Shown here: positions 48,118 to 58,969 of the stretch, piece after piece | Layout: each line of letters opens with the position of its first letter | Position numbering within the stretch: the stretch's first letter is position 1 | Assembly (NCBI GenBank): GCA_963920665.1 | Contig: OY987265.1 | Span: 25,301,001 to 25,365,000 of the forward strand | Length of the DNA stretch: 64,000 nucleotides | Direction: 5' to 3' | Source: Straminergon stramineum | Lineage: Eukaryota > Streptophyta > Bryopsida > Hypnales > Calliergonaceae | Translations under genes and position numbers: made by a program | Notes under the pieces: generated by a model | The model's database searches: none | Seen by the model: only the letters and a program-made list of their open reading frames with translations | What the model was told of the DNA's origin: nothing

Positions 48118-50715
48118 TAAACCATTTCCCTCGGAGATCGGGACAAGTTAATCCCCCCTTAGACCCCTCAGAGTGACTTCAATTTAATGTGCAGAGATTC
48201 ATTGGTTGGCTAGGAAGTTGCATTGTGTGGGGGTCCTCCTTTTAGATGGGAAGAAAAAGGGTTCCCCTCCAACATTGGTCAATATTGTAAATATAATGAA
48301 TATTATATATGGTCATCTATGACAAGCGCAAGTGTCAATGGTATGAATTATGGATTAACCCCTTTGCATCAGAGGGGATGTTTTTTAGATGCTAAGAAAA
48401 TAGGATTTGTGGAATATCAAGTTCATCAAATATTATAATCTCAAAATCCGCACAGTGGATTCTCTTATAAATTGTAGATTTGTACTTATTAGTACGTTGG
48501 CTTCAAATCTCAATTGTGAAAACTTCAGTAACTGAGTAGTTCTCAAATTATTTTGGATTTTCTAAATCCATGAAAAAAAGCTCCTCACTTATGTTGTTCT
48601 TTTTGTGACACTCGGGGGTTAAACAATGTTTGAGAGTGGGAAGGATTAGAGCAATGCATTTTTTTAGAAGAGAGAAGTAATTCCAACCATTAGTGGACTA
48701 GCATGAAATAGTAACTACAAATCCCAAGGCCTTTATTTCATCAAAAAACACTCAAAATTGCCATTTCTATTGTGAAGAGCAAAACAATTTATTTTCTTTT
48801 AAAATCTTCATATTTGGCCATTAATAGAAGCTTGCACTACACTATTATTCAAATGTATAGAAGAAATTTCAAAAATCTTTGATTGCGTAGATTGCAAAAT
48901 ATTTGCATTTAAAGTGAAGAAAACAAATTTTTTTGAACATAGCTTGATTGGATTTTTTAGCTTGAACACTTCTTACCTTAATTTTTTTATAGTATTGATT
49001 TTGAATTTCTAATTTTTTATGTTGAAGAATTGAATTGAGAGATGGAAAAAAAATAACAAAATAAACACTTCATTTTTATTTTGAAAAAAAATTATTAAAT
49101 AGAAGTAGGTATGAGATAGAAGGAAAAACTAAGTTGTTGATTATTCTAAGATGGAATTGGAATATACTAGTCCCAATGGTAAGGTTGTTCTAGCCACCCA
49201 AGTCAACTATGTGGAACTTTTTTTCTTCAAAAAATGTGGAAATTGAGTTTAGAAATGAATCCTGTAAATTATTATTTCATGATGATGCAATGATTGGGCA
49301 TAAAATAAGAAGTTCCATAATTTTCACATCACTAATTCAAATGGATTGAACCAAAGCTTTACATGTAGATAGAGATAAAATCTTTGAAAAAAAATAAAAA
49401 ATATTCAATTTTTTGTGATTCTTTTGTGCTATATGGCAAACCCATTTTTGGACTTAGGGTATTATAAATTTTTCTCCCCTGAACCAATTGAAATAAAAAT
49501 TATATTCCCCAAAACCTAATGTGATTTCCTATCTTTTTTTTTCTTGGCACAAATGAAATGGAATTTCTTTGCAAATGAGATACATGTACAAAGTCCGCCA
49601 ATCACAAGTAGCCTAGTGAGAAGCAAACATTCCATGTCACAAAATGATTTCCTATCTTTAGAAAAAATTTAAAAAATTCATATAAAAATGGAGGTCTCAC
49701 AAGCCTACCTAAAATCCCAAAAGTCTCCCATGGAGACCTTGGGACTTGAGGGGGTTAAGAATATCTTCATTTGTGGTCCCTCAATACTTTTCAAGAGAAG
49801 TCATGAATAATTGTAAGACCACATTTCTTTGTTAGAGGATAGACTTTGTACTACAATGGGACCAATAGGCAATAACTATTTCCAAATGAAGAATTTGTTT
49901 GAAAGAGAGCGAGGATGGAAATGTTTTTGTTGGTATTAATCAAAGTGTGTGTGTGGTGGGGGGGGATGGTTTGGTTCTTTTCAAGTTTTCTCTTCTGAAG
50001 GAGAATATAAGTTATATATTTTATTGCAATATTGTTGATGTTATTTAGAGTATTTTTGATGGTTGATCTAGGAAATTTGAACTATTTGTGCAATTTTGTA
50101 ATTGATGGAATATGTGTCATGCCTTTGACACCAGTGGTAATGACAATTAATGGTTGTGCTATCCATCTTAGATTTGTTACATTTTGTGGTAGTGATTGCT
50201 ATTTGTTCTCTTTAACAGTGATAGAATCAAGGGATAAACAATCATTCCAATAAGTGAAATTTGACCTTCAAAATAGATTTAATATAGCCCTGGCATAATT
50301 TTTCTTTGTTTTTTTGAGGGTTTTGGTTTGCAAATATTATCATAATCTGTCTACGCTTACAAATTTATAAAACTGATCTTTCTGTAGAGATTGCGCTAGG
50401 ATGTTTTTCAGAATGGCAATCATTTCCACCAAGTGCCAGCCAGGGTTAATATATCAGGCCTTTCAAGTTTTTGTTTTCATTTGCCGCAAATGACATCACT
50501 TTCATGGCAAGAGTAAAATACAACAACCCCAGCCAAAGTATGAAAAACTACAATAAAAACAAAGAAAGTCATTAGCATCCTGCCCTGCAACACCCACCCA
50601 CGACACAGATGGGAGCCCCAAATGCACCTCTCGGTGGACTTGAAAACCCAATCTCTCAGTGGGATCCACTTGGATCCATCTCGGGGGGTCTTCAACTAAC
50701 TTACAGTATGGTTAA
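48118..50715. other. AT-rich intergenic DNA, no gene seen
   Basis: No domain-bearing frames. Several C-rich phrases next to TTAA (for example about 48617 and 49753) may be ends of further decayed TTAA elements, but partners could not be paired. Confidence 0.4.
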
Positions 50716-50937
50716 CCCCTAAACGACAAGGCGGATGTTTTTTGTCCGATGAATGACCAGAAACTCTTTTGTGTAGGATAGAAGTGCAACTATTCATCCT
50801 CAATATTAGGGGTGAAAAGGGAAGATCATCTATAGTAGTTTGACTCCCAATGAATATTTTTGTTTTTTCTAAAGTAGATGATGTTACACAGTTCCAAAAT
50901 GGTTGATTTCCATGGTCACCAGCCTGGCGTTCAAGGG
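50716..50937. mobile_element. TTAA-flanked element (222 bp)
   Basis: Starts CCCCTAAACGACAAGG after TTAA (50712-50715). Inverted right end CCCTTGAACGCCAGG before TTAA (50938-50941). The terminus fits the CCC(C/T)T(A/G)AACG pattern of element Y, although the interiors differ. Confidence 0.75.
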
Positions 50938-50941
50938 TTAA

Positions 50942-51694
50942 GCTCCAGTAGCAGAACCCTATTTTTCAACACATCCATTCCACAGGAAAAGACCCCACCC
51001 TATGACCCATGTAACCACATGTTCCAAAATAAAAGAATCCAATTTGGCTTTTGCTGCCTCACTTGTCCACCCACCAGGGCCACTTGTGACTGGTGGGGCG
51101 GGTCTGTATTTTCTTTTTCTTTTCTTTTTTGAAACAAATGGGAATCCATTGCATCAAAAAAAGTCACAGTACAAAGCGGCCAAGCCAAAAGGGGTCTGTA
51201 TTTTCTCCTTGCAATCAAAATTCCATTTCATTTGTATTTGGAAAAGAGAATAATAATGATACTCATCATCATCATCTGAATTTTCGGACCAATAAGTGCA
51301 TTCTTCATGTCTACTTGTCAAAGGCTTTTGGGAACTGCTTTCGGGCCTCATCAGTGCCCCCTTTGCCAGCAGTTACAGAAATGATGGCATCAGGGACACG
51401 GGGACCCAAAATGTCAAACTTCAAACTGACAAGTAAGGTAAGGTAACCTAAACCCTAATTAGGGTCAGAAAAGAGCATGTTTAATATATAATTTCCTGGA
51501 GCTAAGCTTACAACCGCATTTGCTCTACCAATGACAACTGAACTGCCAGGGCAAGTGATAGTAGGCTTATATAAGTTAAACCCTGGCTTTGAGATTCACA
51601 CTGTTCCTTTCAGATTTTCAAATAAAACAGCAACCCCTGGGCTTTATGTTGGAGGATCCTCATGATCTTGTGTAATAAGTCAGTTATGTTGAGC
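50942..51694. other. Intergenic, no gene seen
   Basis: Several overlapping short frames on both strands (51000-51450) without domains. An A/T-rich CAAATGGGAATCCATTGCATC phrase resembles the TTGCAATGAAAT repeat at 40.6 and 47.7 kb. Confidence 0.35.
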
Positions 51695-51697
51695 TTA

Positions 51698-54600
51698 GGG
51701 GATGTTCCCACTTGGCCTTACGATGGCAGTAAATCATCGTGCATTCCCACTTGACTGCTCCACTATCTGCCGAACCTACTTGGCAGTCGAGGTGGCATCA
51801 ACGTGAGAGCGCTCCTACGACCACTTAACACCTTTGTATCATTGGCCCACCACAACAGCAGTACTTCGTAATAACAACTTAAAATTCTTGCCGAAATGAA
51901 GATTCCATCAGCTGACAGTCGCTCTTACCTGTATGCCGGGTCAAGGGTCCATTACATAAGAACATTGGCAACCCACAGCCAAAAATAGCAGGGACCCAAG
52001 TAGGTAAATTCAAAGAGGTCCTAAGTTTTCCAGCTCTCACCACGAAGGATTTGCAAGGCTCAATAGAAGTGAGAGTGGGGGAGTGTGTAGGTAATCTCTT
52101 TATACAAGTGGGGTGATGGGAAGTAAAACAATCCATGTGGGATATGTAAATTAGGATTAGTAGATGCTCAACCGCTCATACCTAATTAAGTCAAATGCAG
52201 GAATTGTATTCAATGTAAAACTTCAGACCTTGTTTAAGCATAGTAGAATAACTTTTTCCAAGAAAATTTGAACTAAGAAAATTTGGGAAATCAAGTTAAC
52301 TTTCATCTCCAAAAATTCGTTTTAGATTCCAATCCTCCAATAAAAAGTTAGAGACAAAATTCAAAGAGGGGTTGGAAGAAATATTTTCTTTGACTTTGTG
52401 CAACAAGAAGTGAAATACTTTTCATTATTTCATCCACAAAGTGCACTTCTTCGAAATCTTTAATCCTAGAAAGAGGAGACTTATGAATAAGGTACTTTGT
52501 CAAAAATGATCTAATATGCAATGAATATTGCAATAGTGTAGCATGAATAACAACATTGAAGAGAAACAAGTTCTCATCAACACATGTCATGTGTGTAGCC
52601 CAACTTCCCCTTGAACTAGCTTTGTAGATTTACTAAAGTAAGTAGATCTGCTATTGAGATTGGAGTTCAATTCAAAGCTCTATTTTTAGATCAACTTCAA
52701 TTTTGTTGTATTCTAATGTAGTTTTTATTGCATTGAGTGTACAATTGGGACTCAAAGTTTTAGAGTTAGATTATATAGTCACCATCTCATGAATTCAAAG
52801 AGCACACTACACATGGCTAAAGGCTCATTCTTTGTTTCATTCTACCAAGGGTGCTTTTGGATTTCCATTGGAACCATGTAAGGAAGTAAGAGACACATTA
52901 GAATCCCCAAAGACAAGAATAGTCCCTCCTTTCAGCCCACAATGGGAAGCTATATGTTTTTACTTTGACCACCCTATAATGTATCATTTTTTTTCAAAAA
53001 ATGAGTTGATTGAAATACATGTGAAATTAATCCTAATTTTTCGTTCTCATGCATATAAAGAATGTGAATCAAATAACTATATCTAAGTATAATGACCAAA
53101 TAATCTACAATGGGCTTCTTGCTTCAATTTGAATAATTTTTTTCAAAAAGTGGGTTCTCTCTTTCACTACACTAATAATTGTATTCATTATCATGACGAA
53201 AAATTGATTTTAAAATGATATAAATTTCTCATTTTGACAAATACTTCAGCCAACTATGTTTATAGAAATTTTTCTCTTTGAATTGTATTGATATCTAGAT
53301 TCTTGGTAAAAATATTCATCTTTTGTAGAAAATTATAGCCTTCAGTAAATAGCTAGGTATGGATGACACTAAATATTTTTTTAGTGTAGCATGGTCCCAA
53401 TATGGAAATGAAAAAAATGGTTCAAATATATTGCAAAATCAATTCGCAATAAGTTTATGGTAAGTTAATGGCATCCAACACATTTTGGGTGTCCCAAATG
53501 TGTGTGTTTTTCCTCATCATGGAATGCAACTATAACCTAGATACCCTATATGCACCACTAACCCAAGACCATCATCACTTAGTGTACATCTTCAAAATCA
53601 ATATGGACCTACGTGGAAGAACAATTTTATAACCTCTATCAAAAAAAGATTTGACCCATCATGACTTTTGCATACAATATTCAAATGTTGCATTCTTTGG
53701 TGTGTTGGAAACTCCTTTCACTTGCCAAGAAAAAAATACGGAAATTTGACTCTTCTAATAATAATAGTAATTAGGTAAAGTAGCAAGAAGTGGTGATCAA
53801 GGAGATATCTACTTTAATCCTTAAAATGCTTGAGGTACTGAATTCTCTTGTCAACAAAACTTTGAAGTTAAATATGAACTAACTAAGTTCCTATTTTTAG
53901 TATTTTTTATTCAAGATTTTGTGCAAGGGTGTCCATTGCAAATCTTGATTTTCTAATATCAAGGGCTCTCAAAGACACTAGATCGTACAAAAAAAATCAT
54001 ATGAAAAATTCATTTAAGAGAAATAAAAGAACAAATTTTGAGAAGCTATAAATTCATTGGGGTTGTGCATGTTCTGCCCTTTAACCCTCATATTTTTTTA
54101 GTGACCAATTTTTTAGATTTGACATGTGAAAAGAGGATTGAAAGACTTCAAATTGGTTTATTAGTTTGAACACCCTCATGATCAAACATTACAATCTTTC
54201 AATTCATAAGTGATATTGTTAACTTTTCTTTTCCAATTTGAAACTTAACATGTTAGGTTTGAATTTGTATGGTTACAATTAAAAAAAATTGATAGAACTT
54301 ATCAAAATGTTGGCTTTTTGTTCAATTTAGTGCAAGTTTCAAGAAGCTCAAAAAAGGCCTAGGGCATTGAGGGGTTAATATGCAATGAAACTTTAGGGGT
54401 TTGTCCCAACCCCTTTTTGAACTTTGTCCCAAACTTTTGATTGGAGGCTTAGAATCTTGAACAAATTTTGGAGATGAAAGTTACTTCGATTTATCAACTT
54501 TTCTTAATTCAAAGTTTCTTGAAAAAAATTATTCTACTATGCCTACATGAGGTTTGAAGTTCTACATTGCACACAATTCCTGCTTTTTGACTATGAGTGG

Positions 54601-55040
54601 TCAAGCTTTCATCTTCAAATTGTCCCATATTCTTTGAAGATTCATGATGAATAATGAATTTCATTATAAAAAAATCTCTCCACCCCTTGCTTTGAGCACA
54701 TGTTTTAACATTGAATTGTAGTGAAATCTTTTCTAATGTTTGGATGCCCACTACAATTCCTTGTCCAAAGATTTGGGATGGTGATATGTTTATTTTAAAA
54801 ATTATTCAAAGTTTGAGATTTAGACTATTTTTGGCCATCGGATCAAAATCGGTAATTGGCTGTGTGGAGATACGTGAGGTCCTTCAAGATAAGTACCAAG
54901 CATGTGGGAACTGCGCCTCCGTAAGAAACTATCACCAGATTCCGAACCTGAACTGCCAGAAAAAAAAATGATTTTCTTTTAATGACGAAGTTTTATCTTT
55001 AAGCTCATGGTGTTTGCAAACGCCAGGTGGGAACATCCCT
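51698..55040. mobile_element. Candidate non-autonomous PIF/Harbinger-like element (3.3 kb)
   Basis: The left end GGGGATGTTCCCACTTGGCC and the inverted right end AGGGATGTTCCCACCTGGCG match at 17 of 20 positions. The flanks are TTA on both sides (51695-51697, 55041-55043), the trinucleotide target used by PIF/Harbinger. Further in, about 52195-52375 and 54405-54570 are inverted relatives of each other. No transposase is seen. A TTAA MITE (53818-54374) lies inside. The short termini make this a candidate only. Confidence 0.5.
53818..54374. mobile_element. TTAA MITE family 1, copy c (557 bp, inverted)
   Basis: Opposite orientation to 15348-15994 and collinear with it. Flanked by TTAA (53814-53817, 54375-54378). 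The termini TCCTTAAAATGCTTGAGG and inverted CCCCTCAATGCCCTAGGCC correspond to the family ends. Confidence 0.7.
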
Positions 55041-55067
55041 TTAACTTAACTTACTTGGGGTCACCTT

Positions 55068-55091
55068 CCTCCTCCTCCTCCTCCTCCTCCA
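55068..55091. repeat. (CCT)8 microsatellite
   Basis: Near-perfect trinucleotide run just outside the right end of the Harbinger-like candidate. Confidence 0.9.
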
Positions 55092-55316
55092 CCTTCTCAG
55101 AGACTCAGTCCCTCTGTCTGTTTGCAAGTTAAACCAGAGAGCTGGCTGGCTGGCATATGTTTGGTTGAGTCATGTCCAAATGGGAAGCCAAGACAAGCCC
55201 ATCAATTCTCCACACTTGACTTCATAATTCCGACTCTACCTGACCACATGTGTCCTGGTCACTGGAATTAAGTTCGCACGGTGATGAGCATCATCATTGG
55301 AAACTCTGTAAGTAAG

Positions 55317-55342
55317 GTGATGAGTGATGAGTGATGAGTGAT
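55317..55342. repeat. GTGATGA tandem repeat
   Basis: About three to four heptamer units, imperfect at the edges. Confidence 0.8.
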
Positions 55343-56648
55343 AACTTAAGTTACAGGAACAGAATTGTGGAACAGGGAGAGAGAGATATTGATATTGATT
55401 GTGAATTTATGAGCTCGAAAGCTCAGTGCAACTGAACTGACTGAACTGAGAAGAAAAGATCCGTAGATAAGGTACCCATACTTGAGCTGAACCAGAAGGC
55501 CTCAGGCATCAGAGATTCAGAGCTCATTCAGTTGAACTTAACTTAACCCTAAGCTGAAGTTAAAAGCTGAAGTTAAAGTTACTGAGGGAGGGAGGCAGGC
55601 AGGCAAACAAACATTGCAATTGGTCACAGGACATGTGTTTACTTTTCAAAATGTTGTCCTTTTGTTAGTGTTTGGAGGTCTTTGTTTAGGGAGTCTTTAA
55701 GTTTTTTATTTTAAAAAAGAAGCGGTGATCATTGAAAAGAAAGAGAACAATCAGTCCAGAGGGCGCAGATGATTCAACAGCGGTGGGAGGGGAGCCTTTA
55801 ATTAAGTTAACCCTGCCCTTGCCGCATGAAGGGGACCAGCGTTTCCAGGACGGATATAGGCTGATTAGCCCAACGGCTATTTCTTTGTAGAAAGGGAGCT
55901 ATTTCCGCGACCCTTTTACTTTTTCGGGAAACATAGGGATAAAAGTGTTTGGAAAAAGTGGCATTTTAACTACATTTTTTTTTCACTTTTGCAGAACTTG
56001 TGACTTTGTACAAAAGTTGGAAGTGCAATGATGCTATTTTTTGTATTTTGTGTTAAGGGTAATTGCTAAGTGACATATACAATCGTCACAAATTGGCAAC
56101 TTTTGTGTGAAAGTATTGCGGTTTATATTGATATTGAAATTTTGTGCAATGGAGATTGGAGAGTTATTTTGAGTAAACTTTTCCAATTTATCACTTTAAA
56201 AGTTAACAAAAATAAACTATATCACCAACAAGGGAATTGAACCCTTCTTGCAAATGCAAGACTGTCCAAAATGTAGTGTTGGTGTTTTGCACACAAACAT
56301 ACAAGCCACATTAGTTTTCAAGTTGCAATGGTTAGAATTGTCCTAGTTTCCCACTTCCCAAATAAAGTCAAGGCATGACAATTGTTTAGTCTTGCACTCC
56401 TGCATCTCCAACTCTGGTTCAAAAGATGAATCCCATGCAGCTCGCGCCAACTCTTGTCGGCACCCAAAAGAAAACGTTGTCAAGGAAACATGAGTAGCGA
56501 GGCCAACTAAATCTCGTGAAAACTAAGGAAATATTTGGAAGCAAGTAATGGAAAATAAATAAAGGATACCACCGCGTGTCTAATACCTTAGAGATCCCCT
56601 TGCTTGCCGACCTTGATAGTAGATTTCCAGAATTTTATAGCCTCCCTA

Positions 56649-58969
56649 TTAAGGAAAATTCTCTAGGGAAAAATACCGATGGCCAAACATTTGCACAACA
56701 AGGGGCAAGTGCTTATCCAGTCTATTTCTATGGCAGAATTTCAATGATGAAAAGAATCTCTCATCCTCTATAAACCCTAAGACCAAGCAACACCCAATTT
56801 CAACAACTTTAAAATATTCAGAAATGAGCTTACATAAGTGACGCAATTGTGCAAGTTTGTACCACAACTTGATCACTGGATTTACATCGAATGGCAAGCC
56901 ACAAGCTACCTTGGAATTTGCTTGCATGGTTATCTTAAATAAACCTTGTTGCAAATTGAGATTAGATGCTGAGAGCAATTTTGGGGTGATGTGAGGCTTG
57001 CTACCTGAATAAAATGATTGGCCTTTGTTCACTTTTTGGGCGTCACAGTAAAAACTCTTCAGCACAGACAAGTGGTGGGCAAAGCTTGCCTCAACCCCTT
57101 CTTGCCTCCAATATTGGGGATATATTATCCCTAAAGCATCGAGTAGTTCCTGTTGAAGAAAGTGTCGGTCCAATTTGGTAGACAAGGCTTGCGTAATATT
57201 TGCAAGTACATAGCAAGGGACATAAGTCACTTACAAAATAATGTGAACGTCAATGTGGTAGTGTAGTACCTTACCAAAAGAGAAAACGAAAAAAAAATTA
57301 GAATAAAAAAAGAAAACCCGTATCTGAAAAGTGGTGCTCTATAGAATCTTGGATGTGGGTGAAGTCTTGTTGGGTGACAAAAATGTGTTCAATAGTTTGG
57401 TAGTCATGGCATTGAGCATGCACTGTAGTTACTTTTAAATCAAACAGAAGATGACAAATGCCGCTATCTCTAGGGAGCTCCTTCCACTACAAGGGAAGTT
57501 CCTTGCACGTCAAAAAGATCAATTCATTGCATCGGGGGAAGTCCTCCTTGTTGAAGGCAATATTCTCGTTAATGAACAATCGAGTCAGTTCCTGTTGGCA
57601 CACTTTCATAGCTTGGAGAAAGTCATAGACAAATTTGTCATGTGTTAGAGAGAATTTGATCAAGTAGTGAATTGCATTCACAAGTAGAATGAAGCAACAA
57701 AGTGACAAAAGCACTTCAATATCAGATAGAAGGTTGAAATTGTCACCAACCTCGGCCATAGATTTGTGCCCAAGCCCTACTGTCATGTCAACTCCCATTT
57801 TTACAAAAAACGTTGTGTACTCTTGGAGAATTCATTGCGTTGGACTTTGCATGGAGATCCACCTTGTCTCTATGTTGCATACCATTTTAGATCCCTTAGT
57901 TTCTATGAGAGTCACGAGCTTTAGCACCTTAGCATATCCTTGATTACTACAACAAAAATAAAAGTTCACCGATTGAAAAAGGCCCTCAAGTCTGGAAACC
58001 AAGGACACTTCGATAAAGTCTCAACGACCAAGTTGACACGAGGACTGACACAGTTGGCTCCTAGGCTAAAGGGAGCCCATTTGTCCGAGATTTGGCACCC
58101 TAAAAGGTACTAACACTGTAAGCACCGAAATACACAAGTTTCCTAGCAATCTCCTTATGAGTGAGACCACCCTTATTGATCAAGGCATGCATTATGAAAT
58201 TAGTAAGGTGGTCCGCGGTGCCATTTTTAGACATGCAAGACAAATGCAAGAGGTGAGGCACTCCTTCCCAACCATCAACAATATAGACATGAATGGTGAT
58301 CTAGGAGGAATTATCCACTGCAGCGACCTCATCAACACTCAGGGAAATAACTCTCGCGGACTGCAAAATAGACTTCAATTTTGTTAGAATACTTGCGTGA
58401 CTATGGTCACTCATCTCCCAGCCAATAGATTTTGACCAATGCTTCCTAGGCAAATTATTCAATTTCAAATGCTTGAGTAAGTACTGCTCCCTTTCAAAGT
58501 CGCACATAGGATGGCCATGAGTAAGAAGAGAAACGAGGGTGGAGAATTGGACTCCCTTCCTTTTGAACTCACCCTCCATACCGACAATCAATTGATCAGC
58601 CACACTGAACCCTAGCTTACGACTCGCCAATAGCTTGTAGTGCTTTGCATGCTTGCAATTGAGCTTGAAGAATGTGTCACCCTTCCTTAGATGTGGCACC
58701 GACAAGCCATCCTCCCTACAAGTACACTTACCTTCACATTTCTCCAAGTTATTGAGCTTTGGGACCATCACCTTCCTCCTTCCCATTATGGTTGTGCAGC
58801 TTTGGCAGATGACTCTAGTAAGATCCTCATTACCATCAAACACGCCCTTTGCCCAGACAAATTCGTATATCCACACCTCTTGCCACTGTTGTATGAGTGA
58901 TGGCGCATTTGGCTTCCTTATCTTCTGCGCAATGGAATCATGGTTCACCTTCTTCCTCTTCCCCATCAC
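56649..58969 (-). pseudogene. hAT-superfamily transposase (DUF4371/ZNF862-like), decayed
   Basis: The reading starts at ATG 58967-58969 with a Lys-rich N-terminus, then a Cys/His segment (CQSCTTIMG, CTCREDG, LNCKHAKHYK) resembling the zinc-finger part of this family. The central part reaches LSVDEVAAVDNSS, where a TAG (58301-58303) replaces the expected Trp. The same frame continues (ITIHVYIVDGW, then GGLTHKEIARKLVYFGA) to a second TAG at 58100-58102. IETRWISM near 57860 and the block at 57487-57798 follow. The C-terminal piece at 56649-57230 carries the hAT dimerisation motif (EDERFFSSLKFCHRNRL). The gap at 57231-57486 could be an old intron or decay. At least two nonsense codons show it is inactive; element ends were not found. 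Confidence 0.75.

Larger units (their letters stand above)
55041..56648. other. Intergenic, no gene; several simple repeats
   Basis: Mixed composition. Contains (CCT)n at about 55068-55091, a GTGATGA repeat at about 55317-55342, and GGGA/GGCA runs near 55588. No ORF with a recognisable domain and no clear element boundary. Confidence 0.45.

Noticed and set aside
48148..48621. Possible further TTAA element between TTAATCCCCCC and CTCGGGGGTTAA
   Set aside because: The termini align poorly beyond the C-run, so the pairing is not supported.
56224..56262. tRNA-like T-arm (AAGGG..TTCAATT..CCCTT, minus strand) with a possible short stem-loop beside it
   Set aside because: The B-box is imperfect, and no D-arm, A-box or acceptor stem could be folded around it, so it is not called a tRNA or SINE.
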